A stretch of DNA of 64,000 nt from Bacillota bacterium (GCA_023390655.1 JAEWCL010000024.1:62001-126000); one strand, 5' to 3'. Shown: positions 40,562-50,649, counted from the stretch's first letter. Numbers and translations are program-made. Notes: generated by a model not told the origin, from the sequence alone.

Positions 40562-41812
40562 TCAGTCAAATAGATGCAGGATGTCAAGTGTGGCAAAATA
40601 ATCCTCGGGCGTTTCCGCGCGGCGGATGAGCTGTGTGGTGCCATCCGCCTTTAAGAGCAACTCGGCGGAACGCAGCTTGCCATTGTAGTTATACCCCATG
40701 GCAAAGCCGTGCGCGCCGGTATCGTGCAGGACGATGAGATCGCCCATCTCAATTTTCGGCAACGGCCTGTCCACCGCAAATTTATCATTGTTCTCACAAA
40801 GCGAGCCCGTCACGTCATACACATGGTCATGCGGCGCATGCTCCTTGCCCATCACCGTGATATGATGGTACGCGTCATACATGGCGGGGCGCATCAGGTT
40901 CGCGGCGCAGGCGTCAAGGCCAATGTACTGCTTGTGCGTCTCCTTTTTATGGATTGCCGTCGTCACCAGGTACCCATACGGCCCTGTAATATACCGGCCA
41001 AGCTCCGTAAATATGGAGACTTCCATGCCTGCGGGCACGATCACTTCCTCATACGCGCGCCGCACCTCACGGCCGATCCACTCTATATCCGCTTCTTTCG
41101 CGTCCGGCAGGTACGGAATGCCGATGCCGCCCGAAAGGTTGACAAACCGGATCTCGGCGCCCGTTTCGTTTTGCAGTTCCACCGCCGTTTCAAACAGTGT
41201 GCGCGCAAGCGCAGGATAATAGTTGGGATCAGTCGTGTTGCTGGCCAGGAACGCGTGCAGGCCAAACCGCTTTGCACCCCAAGATTGAAGCTTTTTAAAG
41301 CCTTCCGTGAGCTGCTCGCGCGTAAAGCCGTACTTAGCGTCCCCGGGGTTTCCCATGATGGTGTTGCCCGCGCGGAATTCTCCGCCCGGGTTATAGCGGC
41401 AGCAGACGGTTTCGGGGATACCGCCGTGCTTGTTTAAGAAATCGATATGCGTGATGTCGTCAAGATTGATGGTTGCATTGAGCGCCCTTGCAAGCTCGAA
41501 TTCCTCCGGCGGGGTATCGTTGGAGGAGAACATGATATCCTCCCCGGTAATGCCCAGCGCCTCACAGAGCATGAGCTCAGTCAGCGAAGAGCAATCCATC
41601 CCGCTGCCCGCCTCATAGAGGAGCTTCAAGATGACGGGATTGGGCTCCGCTTTGACGGCATAGTATTCCCGGAAGCCTTTGTTCCAGGAAAATGCGGCTT
41701 GCAAGCGTTTGAGATTCTGTTTCATTGCCGCTTCATCGTAAATATGGAACGGAGTCGGGTACTTTTGTACAATGGCCTCAAGCTGCGCCTTGGAAAAAGG
41801 CAGTGTCTTCAT
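40562..41812 (-). CDS. lysA: Diaminopimelate decarboxylase-type PLP enzyme
   Basis: 416 residues. PLP lysine Lys54 in YYAVKAEPNP, glycine loop NLSGGIGIPY for the phosphate, and C-terminal DVTGSLCENND with the conserved Cys of group IV decarboxylases. LysA converts meso-diaminopimelate to lysine. It differs from textbook LysA in the N-terminal LEAIVQKYPTPFHIYDE segment and in the FLASNTTDPNYY loop, so a related decarboxylase of this fold (for example carboxynorspermidine-type) is not excluded. GGGAGG seven bases before ATG. Lies between ssrA and smpB. Confidence 0.8.
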   Translation of the reverse strand: MKTLPFSKAQLEAIVQKYPTPFHIYDEAAMKQNLKRLQAAFSWNKGFREYYAVKAEPNPVILKLLYEAGSGMDCSSLTELMLCEALGITGEDIMFSSNDTPPEEFELARALNATINLDDITHIDFLNKHGGIPETVCCRYNPGGEFRAGNTIMGNPGDAKYGFTREQLTEGFKKLQSWGAKRFGLHAFLASNTTDPNYYPALARTLFETAVELQNETGAEIRFVNLSGGIGIPYLPDAKEADIEWIGREVRRAYEEVIVPAGMEVSIFTELGRYITGPYGYLVTTAIHKKETHKQYIGLDACAANLMRPAMYDAYHHITVMGKEHAPHDHVYDVTGSLCENNDKFAVDRPLPKIEMGDLIVLHDTGAHGFAMGYNYNGKLRSAELLLKADGTTQLIRRAETPEDYFATLDILHLFD

Positions 41813-41962
41813 TGAAATCCTCCCGTATCAAAAATATGCAATCCGCGCCTGCCGTCCGGCCTGTGCGTGGTTTGTTTATCCTGTACATGCGCTTTCGCAT
41901 AGCGCCTTGGTAAAGCAAAATGCATATGCGTTCCCCTTTATTATAACGGAGAAACGGCGTTG

Positions 41963-42430
41963 TCAATCGCGGTCCCGCATTTCCTTGAAGCTGCGCTCCA
42001 TTTCGCGCTTGCTGTCCCGGTCCGCCGCATCGCTGCGTTTATCATACAGCTTCTTGCCCTTGGCTACGGCAAGCTCCAGCTTGACCCTGCCCTCTTTGAA
42101 ATACAGCTGCAAGGGGATCAGGCTCATACCCTGCGCCTGCTGCTGCCCGTGCAGTTTATTGATCTGGCTGCGGTGCAGCAAAAGCTTGCGATCCCGGAAC
42201 GGGTCCTTGTTGTAAATATTGCCCTGCTCATAGGGGCTGATGTGCATGCCATGCACAAAAATTTCCCCATTGCGCACAAGACAATAGCTATCCTTCAAAT
42301 TGACTTTCCCCGCACGTAAGGATTTGACCTCAGTACCAAAAAGCACGAGGCCACATTCATAGGTATCCTCTATAAAATATTCATGCCGCGCCTTGCGGTT
42401 TTGCGCGATAACCTTTACGCCCTTTTGCAT
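41963..42430 (-). CDS. smpB: SsrA-binding protein
   Basis: 155 residues from ATG 42430 (GGGAGG five bases upstream; an in-frame GTG at 42445 is less favourable). Conserved SmpB features: QNRKARHEYFIEDTYECGLVLFGTEVKSLR at the start, INPFRDRKLLLH-like segment, and the basic C-terminal tail GKKLYDKRSDAADRDSKRE. It carries tmRNA into the empty A site. On the same strand as ssrA with lysA between them. Confidence 0.96.
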   Translation of the reverse strand: MQKGVKVIAQNRKARHEYFIEDTYECGLVLFGTEVKSLRAGKVNLKDSYCLVRNGEIFVHGMHISPYEQGNIYNKDPFRDRKLLLHRSQINKLHGQQQAQGMSLIPLQLYFKEGRVKLELAVAKGKKLYDKRSDAADRDSKREMERSFKEMRDRD

Positions 42431-42466
42431 GGACGCCTCCCGCACACAAATTTCATATTCTCTTTG

Positions 42467-43840
42467 TTACCTGCGGCCACGGTACGCGTAAGTCACCCGG
42501 CGCGCTTTCCTGCGCCGCGCATTCCTGCGGCTGCGCAGAAAACCGACGAGGCCGATGAAGAAAAGAATCAGCACCACCACGAGGATAATAAACGGCCACG
42601 GGCCATGCTTGCTGCTGCCCGATACCGGATCGTCAATCAGCTTCATCGCGCCCGGCGTTTCCACAACGCCGCCGCCCATCTCCGAAACATCGCGGCTCGC
42701 GTACGCATCCGCCGTAAAGAGCGTTCGCCCTTCAAATTTATACGCTACCGTCGCCAGAAGGTCGCCTTCCTTGACGGGGGCCGCAAGCTCCCCTACCGTC
42801 GCAACCGAGGTGGTAATGGCGGAAACATTGTTTTTAATCCGCTCCATCTCATCTTTCAGGCAGGAGATTTTTTTTCCGGTAAGATCCACGTTCAGTTTCA
42901 GCAGCCCACCCGTTTCATCGTCAAAGCTGCAGTTTTTCACGGAGACCTCCACATTGGACGGGAGGTTCAGCGTTGCAACATCCAGCGACTGGTAGCTTGA
43001 AAACACCCAGTCGAACAATTCCTTGGAAAGCGAGAAGCGGTAATCCTTATCCTTCGCGCTGAACTGCACAAGGACAAACGTGACGCCGTCCTTCTCCGCC
43101 GCGGAAACAAGGCAGAACCCGGCCTCATTGGTTTCGCCCGTCTTGACGCCGATGGCGTACGCATACTCCATATTGGCGTCCTTGCTGTCGGCCTTGGTGT
43201 GAATGAGGCGGTTGCTGTTCTCCAGATGGTATCCGTCGCTGTCCTTATTGGTTGGAGGAACATCATATGTCTTTTTCTTTGCGATTGCCCGGAAGTCTTC
43301 GTTTTGAAGCGCGTAGCTTGCAAGCTTCGCCATATCCGCGGCGGTGGTATAATGGTTCTCGTCATGCCTGCCGTGCGGATTGACGAAATGGGTATTCGTC
43401 ATATTGAGTTCCGCGGCCTTCTGGTTCATCATATCCGCAAACCCGGAGATGGAACCGCCGACGTGCACGGCGATGGCTGCAGCGGCGTCATTGCCCGAAA
43501 CAAGCATCATGCCATAAATCAAATCCCGCAGCGTGAGTGTCTCGCCGGGCCTTATGCCCATCAGGGAGCTTCTGGAGCCAAATGCGGATACCTCTTTGCC
43601 CACCGTTACGGTATCGTCGAGCTTACCGTTCTCAAGCGCCAAAATACAGGTCATAATCTTGGTGGTGCTTGCAGGAAACGCCTTTTCATTCGCGTTCTTT
43701 TCCACGAGCAAGGAGGAAGAACCGACTTCCGCAAACGCGACGTACTGCGAATTCAGGCTATCCCCTGGGGAATAGGCGAATGTGGCAGTTGCGCAAAGCA
43801 GGAAGGCCAGCGCCGTCAACACACAAAGCAATTTTTTCAA
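42467..43840 (-). CDS. dacA: D-alanyl-D-alanine carboxypeptidase (PBP5/DacA type)
   Basis: 457 residues from TTG 43840 (AAAGGA upstream). Signal peptide about 1-22, serine-peptidase S11 domain about 28-275 with Ser58-x-x-Lys61 (ASTTK), SGN and KTG motifs all intact, PBP5-like C-terminal beta domain to about 395, then a C-terminal membrane helix (FIILVVVLILFFIGLVGFL) and a basic tail. It trims the terminal D-Ala of stem peptides outside the membrane. The divergent two-component system next to it is of the wall-homeostasis type. Confidence 0.93.
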   Translation of the reverse strand: MKKLLCVLTALAFLLCATATFAYSPGDSLNSQYVAFAEVGSSSLLVEKNANEKAFPASTTKIMTCILALENGKLDDTVTVGKEVSAFGSRSSLMGIRPGETLTLRDLIYGMMLVSGNDAAAAIAVHVGGSISGFADMMNQKAAELNMTNTHFVNPHGRHDENHYTTAADMAKLASYALQNEDFRAIAKKKTYDVPPTNKDSDGYHLENSNRLIHTKADSKDANMEYAYAIGVKTGETNEAGFCLVSAAEKDGVTFVLVQFSAKDKDYRFSLSKELFDWVFSSYQSLDVATLNLPSNVEVSVKNCSFDDETGGLLKLNVDLTGKKISCLKDEMERIKNNVSAITTSVATVGELAAPVKEGDLLATVAYKFEGRTLFTADAYASRDVSEMGGGVVETPGAMKLIDDPVSGSSKHGPWPFIILVVVLILFFIGLVGFLRSRRNARRRKARRVTYAYRGRR

Positions 43841-44146
43841 AGCTTTTTCATCCTTTATGCTTTCTAGGCGAAAGACGTCTTATCCGCGCTCCTCTCTACA
43901 AAACGCGCGGCAAGTTGCCCGGTCCGCCCAAAATCTCATATTAGTATAGCAAACTTGTATCCAAATTGTATAGTCAATTCTCCCTTCATTCACAAAGCGT
44001 TTCCATTTTCCGCCGGATTTAAGCCGTACAAAACGCCGCAAATGTGGTATACTTAGCTTATATTTTGTCATCATTCATTCTATCATGGTACAAGCATGGA
44101 GCAAGTAAAACAACCGGCCCCGGCAGCCGGGAGGAGCGTAGAACGT

Positions 44147-44833
44147 ATGGCGGTGCGAATTTTATTGGTGGACGATGAGCCCCTGATCCTCAAGGGGCTC
44201 CGGTTTTCCCTGCAGCAGGAGGGGTATGAAATCGACTCTGCGGCCGATGGCGAGGAGGCGCTTCATAAAATTTCGGAAACCCCCTTTGACCTGATCCTGC
44301 TTGACGTCATGCTGCCCAAGCTTTCCGGCATCGAGGTGTGCCAGAGGGTGCGGGAAACATCGGACGTACCCATCATCATGCTCACCGCAAAGGGCGAGGA
44401 TATGGACAAAATCCTGGGCCTTGAGTATGGCGCGGACGACTATATGGTAAAGCCATTCAACATCCTGGAGGTCAAAGCCCGCATTAAGACGATCCTGCGC
44501 CGCGCTTCGGGCCGGCGCGAAGAAAAAAAGCCCCAGCTTGCGGGCGGCGGGCTGTTTCTTGACGCCACCTCACGCTCCGTTGAGGCAGATGGAAAGCCCA
44601 TCAACCTCACCGTAAAGGAATTTGATCTTCTTCAGCTGTTTATGTCCAATCCCGGGCGCGTATTCAGCCGGGAAGAGCTGCTCGAAACCATCTGGGGAAG
44701 CGATTACTTCGGAGATTTCCGCACGGTGGATGTGCACATCCGCCGCCTGCGCGAAAAAATAGAGGCGGACCCCGCGAAGCCCCTGCATATTTTAACCAAG
44801 TGGGGCGTAGGGTATTTCTTCGGCCATGCGTAG
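44147..44833 (+). CDS. OmpR-family response regulator (WalR/PhoB-like)
   Basis: 228 residues from ATG 44147 (GGAGG about 12 bases upstream; ATG 44096 is an in-frame alternative without a ribosome site). Receiver with Asp53 (LILLDVMLP) and winged-helix C-terminus (TVDVHIRRLREKIEADP, WGVGYFF). Overlaps the kinase gene by 8 bp. The order regulator, kinase, lipoproteins resembles walRK-yycHI, although the lipoproteins here are GerMN proteins. A -10-like TATACT precedes the gene near 44047. Confidence 0.93.
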   Translation: MAVRILLVDDEPLILKGLRFSLQQEGYEIDSAADGEEALHKISETPFDLILLDVMLPKLSGIEVCQRVRETSDVPIIMLTAKGEDMDKILGLEYGADDYMVKPFNILEVKARIKTILRRASGRREEKKPQLAGGGLFLDATSRSVEADGKPINLTVKEFDLLQLFMSNPGRVFSREELLETIWGSDYFGDFRTVDVHIRRLREKIEADPAKPLHILTKWGVGYFFGHA

Positions 44834-46292
44834 GTTCTTTGGGTCCATACGATTTCGAATAATGGCCATTTATCTCGTGCTGATGATCCTCGCATTCTTT
44901 GCGGTCAGCAGCATTGTTTCCGTACTGATCGAAAATTTCCTGGTTTCCCAGCGCACGCAGGAGCAGCAGCGGCAGACGGAGCGTCTGGCGCTTGAGCTTG
45001 CGCCGCTGATCGCTGCGGAGGATATTCGCAGCGTATTCTATCGCGCCTCCTCCTGGGCGCAGGAAACCGGCGGGCGGGTGCTGTTTTTGGATACCGGCGC
45101 CATCGTGCAGATGGACACCGCTTCCCAATACAACGGTTTTTTGCTGCCTTACCGGGAAGTACGGGATGTGCTGATGACGGATAAGGAATCCTCCTTCGGC
45201 TTCCACCGCCTGAACAAGTACGACAACCTTGACACCTTCACGTTCATTTCCTCCACAGACTGGGTGGTCTATTATACCGCCGCCGTCACGGCGGACGGCG
45301 TCGTCAAAGGCGCACTGCTTTACTCCGTCTCCATACAGGACGCCGTCAACCACGTGAGCGATATTACCAAGCAGATCGGACTTGTGTTTGTCGCGTTTGC
45401 CATAGTCGTCGGCATGGTAAGCCTCATGGTCTCCGGCTGGCTGACAAGGCCGATCGTCACGCTTACCAACGCCATACGGCGTGTCGGTGCGCAAGGGTAT
45501 GGGGATCGCGTGCCCGTCAAGGGCAAAGACGAGCTTTCCGAGCTTTCCGACGCCTTTAACATCATGAGCGAAAAGCTGGAGCATCACGACAGGCTCCGCA
45601 ATGAATTTGTATCGAATGCGTCCCATGAACTCAAGACGCCGCTTTCCACGATGAAGCTTCTTTCCGAAGCCATGTTATATGAAGAAAATCCGGACCCCAA
45701 GATGTCCCGCGAGTTTTTCTCGGACATCAACCATGAGGTGGACAGGCTCACCCACATCATCAACGACCTGCTGCGCCTGGTCAATGAGGAAAACGCGGGC
45801 CGGGCTTTGAGCGTCTCCTCCGTGGAGCTTGACGAATTGATCTCCCGCGTGCTGTACCGCCTGATGCCGCTTGCAAAGAATAAGGGCATCCGGCTCGAGC
45901 GCAAGCTCGTGCCCGTCAGGATAGAATGCGATGAAGGCCGGATCGAGCAGGTTGTGACAAACCTTGTGGACAATGCCCTCAAATACACGGACAAAGGGAG
46001 TGTTTCCGTTACATTAAAGCCGGACGGCGCTTATGCAGTACTCATCGTGCACGATACGGGCATCGGCATCCCCAAAGAGTCCATCCCCCGCCTGTTTGAG
46101 CGCTTCTACCGCGTGGACAAAGCCCGCAGCCGGGATACCGGTGGCACGGGCCTTGGGTTGTCGATCGTGGAGCGCATCATCGCTATGCACGGCGGCTATA
46201 TTCAGGTGGAAAGCGTGGTTGGCCGCGGATCGACCTTTACTGTCAGGCTGCCGCTGCATGCGCCGCAGCTAAAAGGAGGACAGGCGGAATGA
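44826..46292 (+). CDS. HAMP-containing sensor histidine kinase
   Basis: 488 residues: membrane segments about 12-38 and 183-207, an extracytoplasmic domain of about 140 residues between them, HAMP (about 207-258), HisKA with His267 (NASHELKTPLS), and HATPase with NALKYTDKG, DTGIGIPKE and GTGLGLSIVERI. Domain order matches WalK minus the PAS domain. Stop overlaps the first GerMN gene (ATGA). Confidence 0.95.
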   Translation: MRRFFGSIRFRIMAIYLVLMILAFFAVSSIVSVLIENFLVSQRTQEQQRQTERLALELAPLIAAEDIRSVFYRASSWAQETGGRVLFLDTGAIVQMDTASQYNGFLLPYREVRDVLMTDKESSFGFHRLNKYDNLDTFTFISSTDWVVYYTAAVTADGVVKGALLYSVSIQDAVNHVSDITKQIGLVFVAFAIVVGMVSLMVSGWLTRPIVTLTNAIRRVGAQGYGDRVPVKGKDELSELSDAFNIMSEKLEHHDRLRNEFVSNASHELKTPLSTMKLLSEAMLYEENPDPKMSREFFSDINHEVDRLTHIINDLLRLVNEENAGRALSVSSVELDELISRVLYRLMPLAKNKGIRLERKLVPVRIECDEGRIEQVVTNLVDNALKYTDKGSVSVTLKPDGAYAVLIVHDTGIGIPKESIPRLFERFYRVDKARSRDTGGTGLGLSIVERIIAMHGGYIQVESVVGRGSTFTVRLPLHAPQLKGGQAE

Positions 46293-47254
46293 AACAACGG
46301 TTCGGTTTAATTTGCCTGCTCCTATGCGGCCTTTTGCTGTTGAGCGGCTGCGGGATACAGACGACCATTCAGGAGGATGCCATCAAGGAACCGCTCCCCG
46401 GCATCGACCCCGCGGCGGGCATTGGGCGGGATGTAGACATTACGCTGTATTTCCGTCTGACGGATGAACCGGCCCTGGTGCCGGTACAGCGCCGCATTAC
46501 CGTGCGTGCAAACGAATATGTGGAAAGCGCTGTCGTCCGCCAGCTCTTAAGCGGCCCCACCGCGCTGTTCGGCGATTTGGAGGCGGTGCTTCCCAAGGGG
46601 ACGCGCCTCGTTGATTCCTACCGCGACGGCGGCATCTGGTACGTCGTGCTTTCCAAGGAAATGCTTGAATATGAGGATGCCTCCGCTACCCGGGAAGAAA
46701 TCGAGCTTTCCAAGCGCCTGAGCGTATACGCTGTTGTCAATTCGCTTTGCACGCTGAATGATACCAACCGCGTCCAGATTTTGATCGATATGGACGGCAC
46801 AGGAAAGGGCGCACGCGTTTCTCCCTTCCTGTTGGGCTTCACCTCCCAGTATACGTCCTCGCAATGGCTTGACCCGATGGGCTTTGAAAAGGATGTCGTC
46901 ATCACGCCTACACTGCTTGTAACGCTTGCCATGGAGCGCCTGACGCAGGAGGACTACACCCAGGCGTATATGTTCTTTGCAGAAAGTGAAACGGGCGGCC
47001 TGCAAAAGCCGGATTATGCGGCGTTTGAAACGGAGCTGCTTTCCCTTGGCACCATCGACAGCTTCGACGTGCGCAGCGCAGACAGCGGAAAAGGTACGTT
47101 AAACGGAAAAGCTGTTGTGGACATTACGTGGACCTCCCGGGAAGACGGGCAGACCCGCACCGCGAAGGGCGCTGTGCTTGCACTGCTGTCCGAAGGGGAG
47201 CTCTATAAAATCGGCTATTATTCCCTGATGAACGCCCTGTACCAGACAAGGTAG
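46289..47254 (+). CDS. GerMN-domain lipoprotein
   Basis: 321 residues. Lipobox LLSGCGI. A GerMN domain occupies about 45-165 (VDITLYFRLTDEPALVPV, VRQLLSGPTA, VLPKGTRLVD, LSKRLSVYAVVNSLC), as in the spore germination protein GerM and in LpqB. The last 130 residues are of no family I recognise. Coupled to the kinase gene, it may modulate the kinase outside the membrane as LpqB does for MtrB in actinobacteria. Confidence 0.88.
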   Translation: MKQRFGLICLLLCGLLLLSGCGIQTTIQEDAIKEPLPGIDPAAGIGRDVDITLYFRLTDEPALVPVQRRITVRANEYVESAVVRQLLSGPTALFGDLEAVLPKGTRLVDSYRDGGIWYVVLSKEMLEYEDASATREEIELSKRLSVYAVVNSLCTLNDTNRVQILIDMDGTGKGARVSPFLLGFTSQYTSSQWLDPMGFEKDVVITPTLLVTLAMERLTQEDYTQAYMFFAESETGGLQKPDYAAFETELLSLGTIDSFDVRSADSGKGTLNGKAVVDITWTSREDGQTRTAKGAVLALLSEGELYKIGYYSLMNALYQTR

Positions 47255-47260
47255 GTTATT

Positions 47261-48844
47261 ATGGCATCAAAAACCCGCACCGTTCCAATCCATCAAGCGC
47301 AAGCATTCCGCGGCAGGGCGCTTAAGGCTGTCTGCCTGCTTCTTTGTGCGCTGTTCATCACGTTTTCGCTGGGCTGCAATGCCGCCGCAGAATATCCTGC
47401 CCCGCTTCCTGCGAACACACTCACGCCGCCGGCAGACGGCCAGGATGATGCTTTTATCGATGTGACGCTGTTCTTCCCCACCGATAAACGAGCACTCGGC
47501 AACGAAACGCGTACGCTTGAGCGTCCCGTCAATGTGAGCCGGGCGCAATGCGCCATCGAGGCGTTGTCGCAGGGGCCGCAAAGCGATACGCTCGAAGCCG
47601 TATTCCCCAAGGGTTGGGTGCTTTCCAAGGTAGAGCTCTCCGGCGACGTCTGCAATATTTATTTTACGGGCGCGCCCGCAACGGAAGACGAACTGGTGAT
47701 TTTGCGGGCCGCCGCCGCCGCGACGGTGTTTGCAAACGAAGGCATCGCCTATACGGATGTTTTCCTCAACGGCATGCAGCCGGGATATCTGGGCAATCCG
47801 CTTGGCGTGCTTTCCCCCATTACGGTGCCGCTCGATTCCTACCTCAGCCGTGTTTGGCGCGACAATAGCGAGGCTTCCGCACAGGGAGAGGCCAATGCAT
47901 TGGTCAGCCGCAACGCGCAGCTTTATTTTACAGACCTCACAGGGAGCCTGCTTTTGTGCGATGTACGCGAAATTTCCTATCAAAAACAGGAGCAGGCAAA
48001 CATTGTGATTTCCGCATTGATGGGGGAACTTGCAAAGGGCCCGCTGGACAGCGAGGGAAGGGAACCTGTTCTTCCGCCGGACATGCGGCTCGTTAAGTGC
48101 GTCCTGCCCGGTTCCGTTGCCTCGCCATCTTCCGCGACGGACGATATTCCTTTAAGCGCAGGGACGGAAGGACAAATTGTGGACCTCTATTTTTCCGTGC
48201 CGGAACGGTCCGTGATTGCTCCCATCGTATATGCTTCCATCGTATACACGGTCACAGGCTTTTGGCCGCAGACTGGCGGCGTGCGCATCTTCCTCAACGA
48301 AACCCCGATGACGGTAGACGCAGTTTTAGAGAATGGAGACGATGGCGCCATCTTTTCCCGCACCGATTTTTCCAACATGCTGGGGCACACCGTTACGTTG
48401 ATGTTTCCGGACCAGGATGGAATCGGCCTGTATCCAGTGCTGCGGTGCCTGCCGCAGAGCGAGGCGTATGACTTGAAATTGCGCCTGACTTCTCTCTTCA
48501 CCGGCCCTGCCGATCCCGGCATCCCGCTTGCGATGCTTGACGCCTCCGGTGTGGAAAGCGTTTCCCTGCACGGCAATATGGCGGTTGTCAATTTCTATGA
48601 GGGGTTTTTTGACCAATTGCGCGCCTTTGTCGAATCGGGCGTATCCCATCTTCCCCAGAACACGCGTGCGCAGATGACGGTCTTTTCGATCGTCAATACG
48701 CTTGCGAGCATCCCGGGCATTGAAAAGGTCTGGCTTCTTGAAAACGGAACGCCCATTGACCGCAGCATCAATCTCCTGTATCTGGGCGGCCCCCTGTTCT
48801 ACAATCCCGGGCTCATGCTCTCGGAGGAAAGCGCGGATGCATAA
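47261..48844 (+). CDS. Large GerMN-domain lipoprotein (two GerMN-like repeats)
   Basis: 527 residues; signal peptide with lipobox-like SLGCNA. A first GerMN unit (about 65-170: IDVTLFFPTDKRALG, AIEALSQGPQSDTLEAVFPKG), an intermediate region, and a second degenerate unit (about 415-505: LTSLFTGPADPGIP, MTVFSIVNTLASIPG). Only six bases after the first GerMN gene. This arrangement (two-component system plus GerMN lipoprotein) recalls mtrAB-lpqB of actinobacteria. Confidence 0.85.
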   Translation: MASKTRTVPIHQAQAFRGRALKAVCLLLCALFITFSLGCNAAAEYPAPLPANTLTPPADGQDDAFIDVTLFFPTDKRALGNETRTLERPVNVSRAQCAIEALSQGPQSDTLEAVFPKGWVLSKVELSGDVCNIYFTGAPATEDELVILRAAAAATVFANEGIAYTDVFLNGMQPGYLGNPLGVLSPITVPLDSYLSRVWRDNSEASAQGEANALVSRNAQLYFTDLTGSLLLCDVREISYQKQEQANIVISALMGELAKGPLDSEGREPVLPPDMRLVKCVLPGSVASPSSATDDIPLSAGTEGQIVDLYFSVPERSVIAPIVYASIVYTVTGFWPQTGGVRIFLNETPMTVDAVLENGDDGAIFSRTDFSNMLGHTVTLMFPDQDGIGLYPVLRCLPQSEAYDLKLRLTSLFTGPADPGIPLAMLDASGVESVSLHGNMAVVNFYEGFFDQLRAFVESGVSHLPQNTRAQMTVFSIVNTLASIPGIEKVWLLENGTPIDRSINLLYLGGPLFYNPGLMLSEESADA

Positions 48845-49026
48845 GAATTTATAGTTTATTCATATACCTTCTATGCGCGTCCGCTTTGCATGCGCTATAA
48901 TAAGGCGTTGGGAAAAATATACGCTATCAACGTTTTTCGTCGCACATTGGTATAAAACGTCGATCTTCCCGGTATCCCCGCGGCCTTTTCCAACGTATCA
49001 AAGCGCATCGCACCAAGGAGCATGCT

Positions 49027-50649
49027 ATGTTGAATGATGACAGCAAGCGCAAGATCAGACATGTAGGCGGCAAGACGCCATCCGGCGGCGAGACGCCGCA
49101 GCAGATTGAACAAGAGGTGCTTTCTTCCCCTTCCCCCTCTCCCCAGGCAGTGCGCGCGGCGGATAAAGCCGTTGCTCGCCAGCTTGAAAGGGAAGGCAGC
49201 AGCAAACCACCCCACAAATCCCCCCGCCGCAAACAGAAACGCAAAATGACCAAAGCAGGAAAAATCGTGCTTTTTTCTTTGCTTGCCCTGCTTCTTTTCG
49301 GCATCGGCATGGGCATCAAGTTCTATTATGACGTAACAAACCCTGCAACGCTGTTCCATGAGGACAATCAGCCGACGCCGACGCCTGTTCCCACACCGGA
49401 ACAGACGCTTGCTCCCAACGCCTCCCCCACTCCTTCCCCAACGCCGGACCCAGAGGCACAACTATTAAGCCAGGCCGATCTGGAGTTTATGAAAAACCGC
49501 GTCAACATCCTGGTGCTTGGCATTGATGAAAGCACGGAGCGCGCCAACTGGGGCTCCTTCCGCACGGATACGATGATCCTTGTGACGATTGACTTTGCCA
49601 CAAACGATGTGCATATGATTTCCGTTCCCCGTGACAGCTACGTAAAAATCGCAAACAGCAGCGGCAACGTGATTATGAAAAACGGCGCGCCGCAGTTTGC
49701 GAAAATCAACAGCGCCTTCCCCGCCGGCGGCGGCGCGCAAAAGAACGGCTATGAATACGCCATGGGTACCGTCAGCCATCTGCTTGGCGGCATACCGGTG
49801 CACTATTATCTTGGCTTTAATATGAACGTTGTCAAAGAAGTGGTCAACGCCATGGGCGGCGTGGACTATAATGTGGATACCGAAGTCAAGATGAACGGAC
49901 GCGAACTGCACCCCGGTATGCAGCATATGGACGGGCAGGCGGTGCTGGACTATGCGCGCCAGAGGAAGGGGTCTTCCGATATCGCGCGCGTGGAGCGCCA
50001 GCAGAAGATCATCATGGCGATCTTCCAGCAGCTAAAGTCCACCGGCCAGATTCAGAACATCCCCCAGATCTATCAGGCGGTGGAACAGAACATCCAGACG
50101 AATTTAAGCTTTAAGCAGATTACGTCTTTGGCGCTCCTCGCGCTGCAGATGGATTCTTCCCAACTTTACAAGCATACGGTGGAGGGAGAATTCCTCAACA
50201 TGTATTCTGTCAGCTATTGGGGCATCAGCACCACCAAGCTTAACAAGCTCATTCAGGATGTCTTCGGCATCAGCGTTTCCACCGATTCCGACATCAACGT
50301 CACCAACATCAAAGCGCAGATTGAAGCAAACCGCGCGCTGATCGCAGCGGAGCTCAATGCCGCCAAGTCCGCCATTGCCCAGGCCGACCAGATTTTGAGC
50401 CAGTATGGCGCATGGCTGACAGAAGATGTAAAAGCGCAGCTCAAGAGCGTAAAGGGCCAGCTTGAGGATGCCGTAGATGCGGAGGACAAGGAACAGCTTG
50501 ATGCGTATACGCCGCCGCTCGTGCAGCTTTGCAACAGTATCCTGACGGCGCTGCAGAATGCCGGCGCAATGTCGGGCGTCGCTCCCGCTGAACCCACGCC
50601 GGTGCCCGATACGGGCATCCCGGAAATTTCCGAGGTGCCGGTCGGCTGA
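49027..50649 (+). CDS. LytR-CpsA-Psr (LCP) family wall-polymer ligase
   Basis: 540 residues from ATG 49027 (AAGGAG six bases upstream). Basic cytoplasmic tail of about 75 residues, membrane helix about 78-97, Pro/Thr linker about 110-145, LCP domain about 155-305 (ILVLGID, RTDTMILVTID, SVPRDSYVKI, and DYARQRKGSSDIARVERQQ with the conserved Arg residues), then a helical C-terminal region with coiled-coil tendency (about 420-505). LCP enzymes attach teichoic-acid-like or capsule polymers to peptidoglycan. Single-gene transcript with its own terminator. Confidence 0.93.
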   Translation: MLNDDSKRKIRHVGGKTPSGGETPQQIEQEVLSSPSPSPQAVRAADKAVARQLEREGSSKPPHKSPRRKQKRKMTKAGKIVLFSLLALLLFGIGMGIKFYYDVTNPATLFHEDNQPTPTPVPTPEQTLAPNASPTPSPTPDPEAQLLSQADLEFMKNRVNILVLGIDESTERANWGSFRTDTMILVTIDFATNDVHMISVPRDSYVKIANSSGNVIMKNGAPQFAKINSAFPAGGGAQKNGYEYAMGTVSHLLGGIPVHYYLGFNMNVVKEVVNAMGGVDYNVDTEVKMNGRELHPGMQHMDGQAVLDYARQRKGSSDIARVERQQKIIMAIFQQLKSTGQIQNIPQIYQAVEQNIQTNLSFKQITSLALLALQMDSSQLYKHTVEGEFLNMYSVSYWGISTTKLNKLIQDVFGISVSTDSDINVTNIKAQIEANRALIAAELNAAKSAIAQADQILSQYGAWLTEDVKAQLKSVKGQLEDAVDAEDKEQLDAYTPPLVQLCNSILTALQNAGAMSGVAPAEPTPVPDTGIPEISEVPVG

